Below, piece after piece: positions 47,997 to 57,819 of a stretch of 64,000 bases of DNA. Position numbers and translations under genes: made by a program. The first letter of the stretch is position 1. The number at the start of each line of letters is the position of its first letter. The DNA comes from Candidatus Bandiella woodruffii (lineage in GTDB: Bacteria > Pseudomonadota > Alphaproteobacteria > Rickettsiales > Midichloriaceae). The DNA lies in assembly GCF_034359465.1 (NCBI RefSeq), contig NZ_CP110820.1, positions 736,501 to 800,500 on the forward strand, given 5' to 3'. Under the pieces are notes generated by a model. That model had not been told where the DNA came from and made no database searches. It saw nothing but the letters and a program-made list of their open reading frames with translations.

Positions 47997-50900
47997 TCAA
48001 ATTTTTTTGTTAAATGGGTCAAATCTTTTGCCAATCAACAGCAAACACGGCGTAAAAAATAGCGTTAAAGCTGTGGCAAACGCAAGCCCTCCAGCTATTG
48101 AAGTTGAAAGCTGTCTCCACCACTGGCTTGATGGTGCATCGTAAAAAATGTCTCGGTGAAAAAAATTAATGGTAATACCTAGTATCATAGGTAAAAGGCC
48201 TAAAATAGCAGTTGCTGCTGTCAACAGAATTGGTCTTAATCTCTGAACACCAGCTCTAATGATTGAATCTTCAATATCATGCCCATGCTTTCGCAGGTGT
48301 TGGTAGGTATCTATAAATAATATATTATTGTTCAGCACTATTCCAGACAATGCAATAACGCCAATCCCACACATTACAATACCAAATGGTTGCCAAGTGA
48401 TTATAAGCCCTAAAAGTACTCCAACTGTTGATAGAAACACAGCGCTCATGACTACGATGGTATGGTAAAACGAATTAAACTGTATTAGCATAATCATAAA
48501 CATCATAATAAATGCTAGTGGGAAAGCCTTCGATAAGAAACTTGAAGTTTCATTCTGGTCCTCGCTTTCTCCTTTGAATTGATAGTCTATGCCATCCTCT
48601 ATATTAGCTTCAAGCCATTGATTTAGTTGTTTTATTTTATCGTTAACCAATACCCCTTTTTGAACGTCGGCTTTGACAGCAACTATGCTGTTTCTATCCA
48701 CTCTATTGATTTTACTGACTTTTTCAGCTGCTTTTTTAGTAGCCAAATTTGTCATTGGAATTGGGATATTATCAATATTGGTGATATTCATTTTTTCTAT
48801 CTCTGTAATCTTCCTGCTTTCCGGATTAAGTCTAAGCAATATATCAACTTCGTCGTCTGCGTAATCTGGTCTGAAGCTTGATATCTTTAAGCCATCCCCT
48901 AATAAGCGAAGAGTGTTACCAACTTCTTGCGCAGTTAATTTAAACATTGCGGCTAGCTCCCTATCCACATTCACGACCCAATCAATCCCAGGCGTAGAGT
49001 TGGTGTCTTCAATGTCCTTAAACCCGCCCATTTCTGCCATTGCCATCTTTACTTTTTTTACAAAGGCTGGTACCTTTTTAAAATCACGGGAGGTAAAATT
49101 TATTGTTATTGGTTTCAACTGTGGTGGCCCATCTTTTTGTGCCAAAATTTCCACTTCAACCCCGTCAATCCCATCCACTCTTTTTTGCATATCATCGAAG
49201 ATGGCGTCAGCTTTTCTTCTTATTTTCCAGTCCACCAGCTCTAATTCTATAACCCCAACAGCGTTTTGAGGAATGGAGTCGCTTGTTTCGAAACTACCAC
49301 TTTTGGCATAGAACACCTTAACTTCCGAACTCATATCAAGAATTCTTTTTTCCACTGATTTTGTTATCTTATCTCTTTCCACTTGTGATAAATCCCCACC
49401 CGATTTAATGACTAGCATGGCGTTTTGAGGTTCAATTTTGGGGAAAAACTCCACTCCTGTGCCAAAAATTCCGAAGAAAACATATACTGTGATCAAAACC
49501 CCAAAACCGGAAAAAACAAATGTTTTTGGTTTTTTTAGGACTTTTTGAAGCATATTGTAGTATATCTTTGATAACCCACTTAGGTCTTCTATATTCCCCT
49601 CTTCAGCTGCTTTCATTGAGTTGATCGTGTTGGCATCAAACTCTTTTGGCTTGCCAAATAATGGGCCTAACGATGGTTGAAAAAATAGTGCAAACAACAA
49701 AGAATTTGTAAGTATTATCACAACTGTAATAGGCATATATTTCATGAATTGTCCTATAACTCCAGGCCAAAAAAGCAGCGGTAAGAACACCACAATTTTC
49801 ACAAGAGTGGAGCTTACTATGGGCCAAAACATTCTATCTGCTGAGTGTATAAAAGCTGTTTGTATTTCCATTCCATCAACAATTTTCCTGTCAGCATATT
49901 CACTTACAACAATTGCATCGTCAACTATCATCCCAACAGTCAATATTAAGCTAAATAGAACGACGATATTTAAAGTATAACCAGCGATGCTCATAATTAA
50001 AATTCCAACTAGGAAAGATGATGGGATTGAGAGCGCAATCAATAATGCGGATCTTCCTCCAACAGAAAACACAACAACGATGGTCACCAATATAATTGCA
50101 AGCAAAATTCCATTTTCCAACTCATCCACCATGTCGATGATTTTTTCTGATTCATCCTGCGCATAAATGATATTAAGGTTATTTGGCAAGAACATTTGCT
50201 CTTTTTGGATTATCTCTTTCACAGTTTTGATTGTGGAAATTACGTTGGCCCCAGTTCTTTTACTTACCTCAAGTGCTATAGCAGGTTGGCCGTTAACTCT
50301 TGCGATATATTTTGGGTCTTTGTAAGTTTTTTTGATTGTGGCTATATCCTTTAATTTCACTACCTCACCATTATAGGTGAAAACAGGGAAATTATATAAA
50401 TCATAGACATTTTCTATCGTACTTGGAACTTTTACAGCAAAGGTTCCACCATCGTTTTTTACTTTTCCCACAGCAATGAGGGAATTATTGCTTGCAATTA
50501 TCTGTGAAAGTTTGTTCAAACTCAAGTTATAAGCATCCAGAGTTTCTGGAGTGACTAAAATTTCAACAATATACTTGCGGTCCCCGCTAATTTCTACGTT
50601 TAATACGTCTTGAATGCCTTCAACTTTGTCTTTTAATTTTCGTGCAATGGCAATTAATGTTTCTTCTGGCATGTCTCCAGTAAGTATCACATTGAGGACA
50701 GGCATCAAGCTCAGGTTTATTTCCTGAATGATTGGTTTGTTAGTGTCTTTTGGTAGGTTATGCTCAGCGTCATTAACTTTGGCTCTAATATCATTCAAAG
50801 CCTTGTTACTGTCAAACCCAGCGTTAAATTTAACTATTATTACACCACTTCCTTCATATGCATATGACTTCAGCTCTTTAACACCAGAGACTGATCGTAA

Positions 50901-51113
50901 AACCAGTTCCATAGGTTTTAAGAGCAACTTCTGTGAATCTTCAGGCGATATACCTTGATGTATGATGACAATATAAATCATCGGGATCTTCACATCCGGG
51001 CTGTCTTCCTTTGGTATTGAAAGGTATGCAAAATAACCCCACACAACCATTATTGCTAAAAACAAAATGGTTGCTCTTTTTTTATGCGTGAATGCCTGAA
51101 TTATTTTTTCCAC
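47997..51113 (-). CDS. RND-family efflux transporter permease
   Basis: Proton-driven inner-membrane pump of the AcrB/HAE1 superfamily. In 1038 residues it has the 12-helix, two-large-loop layout with duplicated halves (TM1 near 13-30, loops near 40-330 and 570-870), the TM4 region VVLFSLILTVGMIVDDAIVV with the conserved DD relay pair, and GIVLNNNILFIDT in the second half. The usual membrane-fusion partner is not adjacent; an IS6 copy lies 67 bases upstream, so the operon may have been cut. Substrate unknown. Confidence 0.93.
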   Translation of the reverse strand: MEKIIQAFTHKKRATILFLAIMVVWGYFAYLSIPKEDSPDVKIPMIYIVIIHQGISPEDSQKLLLKPMELVLRSVSGVKELKSYAYEGSGVIIVKFNAGFDSNKALNDIRAKVNDAEHNLPKDTNKPIIQEINLSLMPVLNVILTGDMPEETLIAIARKLKDKVEGIQDVLNVEISGDRKYIVEILVTPETLDAYNLSLNKLSQIIASNNSLIAVGKVKNDGGTFAVKVPSTIENVYDLYNFPVFTYNGEVVKLKDIATIKKTYKDPKYIARVNGQPAIALEVSKRTGANVISTIKTVKEIIQKEQMFLPNNLNIIYAQDESEKIIDMVDELENGILLAIILVTIVVVFSVGGRSALLIALSIPSSFLVGILIMSIAGYTLNIVVLFSLILTVGMIVDDAIVVSEYADRKIVDGMEIQTAFIHSADRMFWPIVSSTLVKIVVFLPLLFWPGVIGQFMKYMPITVVIILTNSLLFALFFQPSLGPLFGKPKEFDANTINSMKAAEEGNIEDLSGLSKIYYNMLQKVLKKPKTFVFSGFGVLITVYVFFGIFGTGVEFFPKIEPQNAMLVIKSGGDLSQVERDKITKSVEKRILDMSSEVKVFYAKSGSFETSDSIPQNAVGVIELELVDWKIRRKADAIFDDMQKRVDGIDGVEVEILAQKDGPPQLKPITINFTSRDFKKVPAFVKKVKMAMAEMGGFKDIEDTNSTPGIDWVVNVDRELAAMFKLTAQEVGNTLRLLGDGLKISSFRPDYADDEVDILLRLNPESRKITEIEKMNITNIDNIPIPMTNLATKKAAEKVSKINRVDRNSIVAVKADVQKGVLVNDKIKQLNQWLEANIEDGIDYQFKGESEDQNETSSFLSKAFPLAFIMMFMIMLIQFNSFYHTIVVMSAVFLSTVGVLLGLIITWQPFGIVMCGIGVIALSGIVLNNNILFIDTYQHLRKHGHDIEDSIIRAGVQRLRPILLTAATAILGLLPMILGITINFFHRDIFYDAPSSQWWRQLSTSIAGGLAFATALTLFFTPCLLLIGKRFDPFNKKI

Positions 51114-51180
51114 AGTAATATATTTTCTTTATTTGTTATTTTTAGGATGAGCGGAAGTTGATTCTATAAGCTCTCTCGTT

Positions 51181-52012
51181 GGCTCTGTCGCATCTGTAAT
51201 ATGATGCAAAAACTTTCAAATTATTTGTATATTTTTCCATTAAGCAGTTAGTGAAAGAAATTTATCAAAGTCAGAATTATAATTGTCATTGTCAGCAAGT
51301 TGTCCTTTTTTAATCATGTGCAAGAGCTCTATTCCTGCAATAGTCCTGGCGGCACTTCTAAAGGATTTGAAACCAAGCATCGGTCTAGTTCGTTTCTTTA
51401 CAAATCTGTGATCGCCTTCTATCCTATTGTTTAGATATTTGTTATGCCTAATTTCTATTTGGTCTTCTTTAGATAATGGCTTATTGATCGAATTCAAAGC
51501 AGAAGTATTAGAGCCACTTTTATCTATATTAACCTTTATAGGCTGGCCACTAGATTTAATTGCTTTCCTGAAAAACGCTTTAGCTGCCCTTTTATCTCTT
51601 TTTGCTCTTAGCATAAAATCTATGGTATCCCCGTATTTATCAACTGCTCTATACAAATAGACCCATTTACCTTTAACCTTGATATATGTCTCGTCCATTC
51701 TCCAGCTGCCGTTGACTGGCTTTTTTCTTTTTCTGAATCTTCCTTCAAGTATTGGCATAAACTTTACTACCCATCTTTGTAGAGTGGCGTGATCTATGTT
51801 GAGTCCTCTCAACCCGCCTATCTCTTCTATCTCTCTGTAACTTAAAGAATATCTTCCTTTCATATACAGCGATACCATAATGATTTCTGCGCCATATTCA
51901 TGGTTCTTAAAATACTTCATTAATTTTGGGTCTACTTTAAACATTATTACCAGCAACTATTTCTTTCAGAATATCAAAAATTCTTATGTGTTTCAACAGA
52001 TGCGACAGAACC
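51181..52012 (-). mobile_element. IS6-family element, copy 10, complete (832 bp)
   Basis: Both ends and transposase intact. On its right it abuts ATTAAATC, the start of IS6 fragment 11, i.e. it sits inside another IS6 copy. Its left flank is the RND upstream region. Confidence 0.94.
51240..51956 (-). CDS. IS6-family transposase (copy 10, intact)
   Basis: Same 238-codon protein as copies 1 and 9. One of the two probable crossover partners in the inversion of 37342-51180. Confidence 0.93.
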   Translation of the reverse strand: MLVIMFKVDPKLMKYFKNHEYGAEIIMVSLYMKGRYSLSYREIEEIGGLRGLNIDHATLQRWVVKFMPILEGRFRKRKKPVNGSWRMDETYIKVKGKWVYLYRAVDKYGDTIDFMLRAKRDKRAAKAFFRKAIKSSGQPIKVNIDKSGSNTSALNSINKPLSKEDQIEIRHNKYLNNRIEGDHRFVKKRTRPMLGFKSFRSAARTIAGIELLHMIKKGQLADNDNYNSDFDKFLSLTA

Positions 52013-52391
52013 ATTAAATCTAGTGGCCAGCCTATAAAGGTTAATATAGATAAAAGTGGCTCTAATACTTCTGCTTTGAATTCGATCAATAAGCCATTAT
52101 CTAAAGAAGACCAAATAGAAATTAGGCATAACAAATATCTAAACAATAGGATAGAAGGCGATCACAGATTTGTAAAGAAACGAACTAGACCGATGCTTGG
52201 TTTCAAATCCTTTAGAAGTGCCGCCAGGACTATTGCAGGAATAGAGCTCTTGCACATGATTAAAAAAGGACAACTTGCTGACAATGACAATTATAATTTG
52301 ACTTTGATAAATTTCTTTCACTAACTGCTTAATGGAAAAATATACAAATAATTTGAAAGTTTTTGCATCATATTACAGATGCGACAGAGCC
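52013..52391 (+). mobile_element. IS6 fragment, copy 11 (3' part, 379 bp)
   Basis: From ATTAAATCTAGTGGCCAGCC to the GAGCC end, with one base lost near 52298. It complements 37342-37803. Confidence 0.93.
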
Positions 52392-52717
52392 GTCTCGTCC
52401 ATTCTCCAGCTGCCGTTGACTGGCTTTTTTCTTTTCTCTGAATCTTCCTTCAAGTATTGGCATAAACTTTACTACCCATCTTTGTAGAGTGGCGTGATCT
52501 ATGTTGAGTCCTCTCAACCCGCCTATCTCTTCTATCTCTCTGTAACTTAAAGAATATCTTCCTTTCATATACAGCGATACCATAATGATTTCTGCGCCAT
52601 ATTCATGGTTCTTAAAATACTTCATTAATTTTGGGTCTACTTTAAACATTATTACCAGCAACTATTTCTTTCAGAATATCAAAAATTCTTATGTGTTTCA
52701 ACAGATGCGACAGAACC
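52392..52717 (-). mobile_element. IS6 fragment, copy 12 (5' part, 326 bp)
   Basis: Starts at GTCTCGTCCATTCTCCAGCT and runs to the GAACC end, holding the transposase start (frame 52368-52661). Placed head-on against fragment 11; its 3' remainder is not in the window. Confidence 0.9.
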
Positions 52718-52754
52718 CAATAGTCTGATCATACAGAACCGCTATGCTTTCAAC

Positions 52755-54065
52755 TTATGGACAAAAGTCTTCCGCATAGGGTTCTTCGCGAGTTGGGATT
52801 TGTAAAGTTTGTGAGGCTTTTCTTTTCTCAAGATAAGCTAATAATATAAAACCAACAGTCGCTATGACTAAACCAACTGGAATTATCGCAAATGTTTTGC
52901 TGAAGCTATCAGCACTATATATAGGGCTGCCAGTCTCGCTAACAGAGACCCCATCCCATAAATGATGAAGCATTTTACCAATTCCTGTATGGAAGAAATA
53001 ACCAAGCAACATCATGGTCATATTAGATATGGCAGAAATAAAGGTGGCATACTTTTCAAGTGAAAGTGCTATAGATTTTGCCACTATATATATCTGGTAT
53101 GCGCAAAAGAAACCGATTACTAAAAACACAGTTTTAAGTATAAAAATGTCATTTATTATACCAGCCAACACTATCCCAAAGCATATTGTCATCAATACAG
53201 AGCTTGTTATGATTAGGGTATAATAGGCTTTAGTTTTTTCAAAGATATAACCCATAACAATTAATCCTAGTGCCATTCCGATATAAACGAATGATGAGAT
53301 ATAACCGGCTTCTTCATTACTTAATTGGTATACAATTCTTAAGTAAGGGCTGCTCCATGCGTCAGCGAACCCTTCCAAGGGACCTATCATTAAACCGCCT
53401 AAAAAGCTTATAACTAACACCGTTTTATTGCTAAATAAATATTTGAAGTCATCTTTAATTGCAATAAGGCTGAACCCTTTCTCTGAACTGGTATTTGGTA
53501 TAACGAGGTAGCTAAAAACTGCCAACACCAAACCACTTATTACCACATAGTGCAATGTTTCTACCCAACCAAGATAAGCAACAAGATTTGCAAGAGGACC
53601 ACTGCCAAACACCGCACCAATTAACCCAAACGTCACCATCCACCCAAGCATTCTTGGGAATTTTTCTTCGCTAAAGCATATGCGAAACATCTTGAATGAT
53701 CCAATCACAGCTCCAGCTGAACCAAAGCCTATTAACAAACGTCCGTATGACGCAACTGCGAAGTTGTCAAGATAAGCAAGAGGTGCGAAGCCAGCAACAG
53801 CTAAAAGTATGCATATTGGTATGACTTTTTTTGCATTGAAATGATCAAGCAGAATCCCTAAGGGAATATGCGCCGCCACGTAACCTACGTAGTATATTCC
53901 TGCAAAACGCCCAATTTCCCCTGCTCCGACATGATATTTGTCCATAATATTCTGCATCACCACATTCGGGATTATTCTTTCGATGAGTTGGTATGCATAA
54001 AACAAAGATAATGCCAACCACGTTGACCATGCCGTTAACAATGATGAGGGGATTTTTGCGTTCAT
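52755..54065 (-). CDS. MFS transporter
   Basis: Twelve-helix major facilitator of 436 residues. The loop 2-3 signature appears as GILLDHFNAKKVIP (GxxxDxxxxKxxx form) and a second-half counterpart as GYIFEKTKAYY. Rickettsiales carry many such carriers for host metabolites; the substrate cannot be predicted. Transcribed divergently from ppa, with about 130 bases between. Confidence 0.87.
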   Translation of the reverse strand: MNAKIPSSLLTAWSTWLALSLFYAYQLIERIIPNVVMQNIMDKYHVGAGEIGRFAGIYYVGYVAAHIPLGILLDHFNAKKVIPICILLAVAGFAPLAYLDNFAVASYGRLLIGFGSAGAVIGSFKMFRICFSEEKFPRMLGWMVTFGLIGAVFGSGPLANLVAYLGWVETLHYVVISGLVLAVFSYLVIPNTSSEKGFSLIAIKDDFKYLFSNKTVLVISFLGGLMIGPLEGFADAWSSPYLRIVYQLSNEEAGYISSFVYIGMALGLIVMGYIFEKTKAYYTLIITSSVLMTICFGIVLAGIINDIFILKTVFLVIGFFCAYQIYIVAKSIALSLEKYATFISAISNMTMMLLGYFFHTGIGKMLHHLWDGVSVSETGSPIYSADSFSKTFAIIPVGLVIATVGFILLAYLEKRKASQTLQIPTREEPYAEDFCP

Positions 54066-54193
54066 AATTTATTTGTATATAGTGTTGAAACCTAACCGAC
54101 TGATTGTAGCTATATTTTTCTTTAGTTCAATTATTTTCTTTACTTTTCGTTAATTAATTGGTAGCCATAAGATAAAATTGAAGTTGCAAGAAC

Positions 54194-54724
54194 ATGAAGT
54201 ACTCAAACATTACAGTAGGCAAAAATGCTCCGCATGAAGTGAATGCGATCATAGAAATTTCGATGAATTCTGGCCCTATCAAATACGAGTTCGACAAAGA
54301 TACTGAAGCACTTGTGGTTGATAGATTCATGAATACCAGTATGCAGTATCCGTGCAACTACGGGTTCATACCACATACATTGTCTGGCGATGGTGATCCT
54401 GCTGATATCTTGGTTTACACTAGTTACCCGATTTTGCCTAAGTCCGTGATATCTGTAAGACCAATAGGGGTTTTGCTGACAGAGGATGAAAAAGGGCAAG
54501 ACGAGAAGATTTTGGCTGTTCCTGGGCACAAGATCGACCCATATTTCTCTAAAATCGAAAATTACACAGATTTACCAGAAGTTTTATTACAGAAAATAGA
54601 ACATTTCTTTAAAAGATATAAAGATTTAGAGAACGGTAAGTGGGTGAATGTGAACGGCTGGAAAGACGCTCAACACGCTTGCAAAGTAGTTCAAATTGCC
54701 ATTGACAATTATAAAAACACCTAA
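54194..54724 (+). CDS. ppa: Inorganic pyrophosphatase
   Basis: Family I soluble PPase that pulls biosynthetic reactions by hydrolysing PPi. The 176-residue protein has IKYEFDKDTEALVVDRF, MQYPCNYGFIPHT and the metal-binding DGDPADILV. Complete; the next gene starts three bases after its stop. Confidence 0.96.
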   Translation: MKYSNITVGKNAPHEVNAIIEISMNSGPIKYEFDKDTEALVVDRFMNTSMQYPCNYGFIPHTLSGDGDPADILVYTSYPILPKSVISVRPIGVLLTEDEKGQDEKILAVPGHKIDPYFSKIENYTDLPEVLLQKIEHFFKRYKDLENGKWVNVNGWKDAQHACKVVQIAIDNYKNT

Positions 54725-54727
54725 GTT

Positions 54728-55429
54728 ATGTCACCATACTGCGTTATTTCTTTTTATAAATTTGTAAACATTGAAGATACTGATGTTCTTAGAGCAAATC
54801 TTCTAAACTTCTGCAACCATAATCGAATAAAGGGAACCATACTTCTTGCCGAAGAGGGCTTGAATTCAACTTTGGCTGGAAGTGAAGAGTCAATTCAAAA
54901 ATTCTGCGCATACTTAAGAAGTTACGATATCTTTTTCGATATTAACTTTAAGAGGAGTACGTCAACAGTCCCCCCTTTTAAAAAGATGAAGGTGAAAATT
55001 AAAAAAGAAATAGTCACATTTGGAGTTGAAAGCTTGGATATATCACAAAGAGGAGAATATTTAGACTCTAAAACATGGGATGAGGTAATAAAACAAGATG
55101 ACACCATTTTAATTGATACACGCAATTATTACGAATACGCAATGGGCACGTTTAAAGGGGCAATCAATCCACGTATTCACAATTTTACGGAGTTGGTAAA
55201 GTGGCTTAATACACATCTTACTGAGCGTGACAAAAAAAAGAAAATTGCAATGTTCTGCACTGGAGGCATCAGATGCGAAAAATCCACAGCCTACTTGAAA
55301 CAACATGGGTTTGAAAATGTCTATCATTTAAAAGATGGAATTATCAAATACATAGAAGATAACAGGGGTAATCCAGCGTCCTCTTGGAATGGTGAGTGTT
55401 TTATTTTTGATGATAGGGTTACCTACTAA
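54728..55429 (+). CDS. trhO: Rhodanese-type tRNA uridine(34) hydroxylase TrhO
   Basis: Oxygen-dependent hydroxylase acting at U34 of tRNAs for (c)mo5U formation. The N-terminal acylphosphatase-like domain includes RIKGTILLAEEGLNSTLAGS and the rhodanese domain the cysteine loop MFCTGGIRCEKSTAYL. At 233 residues it lacks the zinc-ribbon-like C-terminal extension of E. coli YceA, as in other Rickettsiales. Follows ppa. Confidence 0.92.
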   Translation: MSPYCVISFYKFVNIEDTDVLRANLLNFCNHNRIKGTILLAEEGLNSTLAGSEESIQKFCAYLRSYDIFFDINFKRSTSTVPPFKKMKVKIKKEIVTFGVESLDISQRGEYLDSKTWDEVIKQDDTILIDTRNYYEYAMGTFKGAINPRIHNFTELVKWLNTHLTERDKKKKIAMFCTGGIRCEKSTAYLKQHGFENVYHLKDGIIKYIEDNRGNPASSWNGECFIFDDRVTY

Positions 55430-55568
55430 AATCAATGGTCATTACTTCCTAAATTAAAAGTAAGAATTTTGCCTTTTAGTAGCTGCTAATTGATAAATTT
55501 ATATTGAAAGTAAGCTATAATTAACCTATTATCTAACCTGAAATTAATTATATGTTAGTTAACACTTA

Positions 55569-55928
55569 ATGGAGTTGGCCAATTGGGTTTATTGCAGGAT
55601 TTTTGGAAATAAAGTCGCTGTGGATGAATATGGGAATGTTTTTTATGAATCTAAAAAAGCCTCGAGATATTTCGGACGACCAATGAGATGGGTTTATTAT
55701 AATGGGATAGTCGAGCCTACTAAAATTGCTCCCAAGTGGCATGCTTGGTTACACCACCAAAGCAACATAATTCCGTCAGATAAAGATGGTATTTATTCAA
55801 AAGAGAATGACAGAAAAGTTAATTTAACTGGGACAAAATTTGCTTATTATCCACCTGGACATTTTTTAGCAAAATTTTCCAAACCAGTGTCAACAGGCGA
55901 CTATCATGCATGGCGCCCGCCAGAATAA
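55569..55928 (+). CDS. NDUFA12-family complex I accessory protein
   Basis: Supernumerary complex I subunit shared by Alphaproteobacteria and mitochondria. The 119-residue protein contains VAVDEYGNVFYESK, RRWV-like MRWVYYNGIVEPTKIAPKWHAWLHH and ends YHAWRPPE, the NDUFA12 pattern. Typical neighbours mlaD and a DUF2155 gene follow, supporting alphaproteobacterial origin. Confidence 0.93.
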   Translation: MELANWVYCRIFGNKVAVDEYGNVFYESKKASRYFGRPMRWVYYNGIVEPTKIAPKWHAWLHHQSNIIPSDKDGIYSKENDRKVNLTGTKFAYYPPGHFLAKFSKPVSTGDYHAWRPPE

Positions 55929-55955
55929 AATTTAAATTATTTAAACTATTTTATT

Positions 55956-56522
55956 ATGAAGAATATTTTTGAGACAATAGTAGGGTTTTTGGTGCTGTTT
56001 ATCGCCGGAATGTTTACCTATTTTGCTTATCAAAGTAGTGGTGAAAAGCTAGACGTAAACAGTCAATATGCACTTACAGCAAGCTTTGATAACATAGATG
56101 GCATAAAAGTAGGTAGCGAGGTAAAAATCAGCGGCATTACTGTCGGGAAAGTTATATACCAGGAGCTTGATTACGATACATATTCTGCAATTATCAAGAT
56201 AACTTTAGATAAAAAAATAAGAATCCCAGAAGATAGTTCGGCACAAATTATGAGCTCAAGTTTAATAGGAGACAAATATGTCTTAATTGTCCCCGGAACA
56301 GAAGAGAAAATGCTACAAGATGGTGAAACAATCGAGTTTACTCAGTCGTCAATGAATATAGAAGGGGTTATCAGCAAATTTTTGTTTGGATTAAAAGAAG
56401 GGGGGGGATCAAATAATAATGAAAACGAAAATGAAGATGATAATGTAAATAAGAGCAATGATAAAGCAAACGAGCAAAATTATATATTTAATGACTCAGG
56501 AACAGAAAATTCTATCAGTTAA
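55956..56522 (+). CDS. mlaD: MCE-domain lipid transport protein MlaD
   Basis: Periplasmic, membrane-anchored substrate-binding ring protein of the Mla phospholipid pathway. One N-terminal helix (TIVGFLVLFIAGMFTYFAY), then one MCE domain (about 38-125; DGIKVGSEVKISGITVGKV). The C-terminal 45 residues are Asn/Glu/Asp-rich (GGGSNNNENENEDDNVN...), probably disordered. 188 residues. Confidence 0.93.
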   Translation: MKNIFETIVGFLVLFIAGMFTYFAYQSSGEKLDVNSQYALTASFDNIDGIKVGSEVKISGITVGKVIYQELDYDTYSAIIKITLDKKIRIPEDSSAQIMSSSLIGDKYVLIVPGTEEKMLQDGETIEFTQSSMNIEGVISKFLFGLKEGGGSNNNENENEDDNVNKSNDKANEQNYIFNDSGTENSIS

Positions 56523-56553
56523 CTTGATAAAATTTCTGTACAAAATTAAGCCT

Positions 56554-57096
56554 ATGTGTGCATCAAGTATAATGCGCATTTTTTTTCGCTATTTCCCTGC
56601 CATTTCCAATATGTTTGCAATTGTTACATGTACCCTAGTGATTTTTTTCTACGTTATGGGTACATGGACAGCGTCTGCCGAGACTTTTCAAAGCTCACAG
56701 CCGGTCACGTCTTCTTCACCTTTCAGTGCTTTGGATAATAACTTATTACCCTCTGATAAAGATGATCTCCTAATAATAAAACAACCATTGAACTCTACAG
56801 AGATGGAAGAACTCAACAATGCAGTGATACGTTTACTTAATCATGGGACAGGTATAAGTATAGAACGCAAGATAAAAATAGGGGCTGATTACCAGCATTT
56901 AGATGGATTTTCTATTTCTCTTAACAAATGTAAAAAGGAGATGGGATCTGGGCTGAATCCGGTCAGTATGGCATCAATATCCGTTAAAAATAAGGGGGAA
57001 GTTGTTTTTGATGGTTGGATTTATTCCAAAAATTCTTCTATCTCCTTACCTAAAATAGATGATTACTTTATATACTTAACTGAATGCCAGAAATAG
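56554..57096 (+). CDS. DUF2155-domain exported protein
   Basis: Unknown function; in Alphaproteobacteria a DUF2155 gene commonly follows the NDUFA12 gene. The domain is at the C-terminus (LDGFSISLNKCKKEMG ... ASISV ... VVFDGWIYSKNSSISLPKIDDYFIYLTEC), with two conserved cysteines that could form a disulfide. An N-terminal membrane/signal segment (MFAIVTCTLVIFFYVMGTWTASA) points to export. The frame is open from 56458, but starts at 56554 or 56572 avoid a 65-base overlap with mlaD. Confidence 0.82.
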   Translation: MCASSIMRIFFRYFPAISNMFAIVTCTLVIFFYVMGTWTASAETFQSSQPVTSSSPFSALDNNLLPSDKDDLLIIKQPLNSTEMEELNNAVIRLLNHGTGISIERKIKIGADYQHLDGFSISLNKCKKEMGSGLNPVSMASISVKNKGEVVFDGWIYSKNSSISLPKIDDYFIYLTECQK

Positions 57097-57160
57097 TATA
57101 CTCTGATAACTTCAAAAATTGGAAACGTGGCGTAATGAATGCCCAGGCTGCGAGTGGTCC
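57097..57160 (-). repeat. Intergenic repeat, copy G (degenerate)
   Basis: TATACTCTGATAACTTCAAA followed by ATTGG matches the end of copies A-C, then diverges with an insertion. Lies between the convergent DUF2155 and tsaC genes. Confidence 0.45.
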
Positions 57161-57164
57161 AACT

Positions 57165-57818
57165 TTAGCGTGAGCCACGCATCCTGTTTCTCTCTGCAAA
57201 GCTAGCGTTTAAATCATGCTTTGCAATTTTACCTTCTCGCACAACCTTAAGGGCATCATCGTCGATAAACTCCACGATGGTGGATGGTATAAGATTGTTG
57301 CTTTGGTGTTTAATCTCATCCTCTTTGACCACACCGTATACTTTATCTGCAAATTCTTCTAATATACCTTTTGCCGAAATAATGTTGGGCTTTGAGGAGA
57401 AATTAGCGCTCGTTGCAACAATTGGTTTATTAAGGCTTGTGCAGATTTTTTGGATAAGCTCATTATCCGGTATACGTATGGCTAATTTATCGTTATTGGT
57501 TAAATTAGCAGATACGTCACTGTTTTCGATTTTTGTCGCAATAATTGTAAGGGGTCCCGGCCAAAATTCTGCTGCAAATAGCGATTGCTTTGCAGAGAGC
57601 TGCACATAATCCATAGCCATTGTCATATCCGATATAAAGATGGGCAGGGGTTTATTGACATCCCTTTTTTTTATGGAGTAAATACGTTCCACTGCTTGTG
57701 CATTGGTTGCATCACAAGAAATAGCATAAACTGTATCCGTAGGAAGGCATAAGACTTGGCCAGCCTTGAATGCATCAACGATTTTTTCTAGATCACTCTT
57801 ATCAAATATTATGGGCAT
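57165..57818 (-). CDS. tsaC: Threonylcarbamoyl-AMP synthase (YrdC domain)
   Basis: Makes L-threonylcarbamoyladenylate for t6A modification at tRNA A37. The YrdC domain is evident in CLPTDTVYAISCDATNAQAVERIYSIKKRD, FWPGPLTII, ANLTNNDKLAIRIPDN and KPIVATSANFSSKP. At 217 residues it is the short form without the Sua5 C-terminal domain. Ends one base before the UDG gene upstream begins its stop. Confidence 0.93.
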   Translation of the reverse strand: MPIIFDKSDLEKIVDAFKAGQVLCLPTDTVYAISCDATNAQAVERIYSIKKRDVNKPLPIFISDMTMAMDYVQLSAKQSLFAAEFWPGPLTIIATKIENSDVSANLTNNDKLAIRIPDNELIQKICTSLNKPIVATSANFSSKPNIISAKGILEEFADKVYGVVKEDEIKHQSNNLIPSTIVEFIDDDALKVVREGKIAKHDLNASFAERNRMRGSR

Positions 57819-57819
57819 T

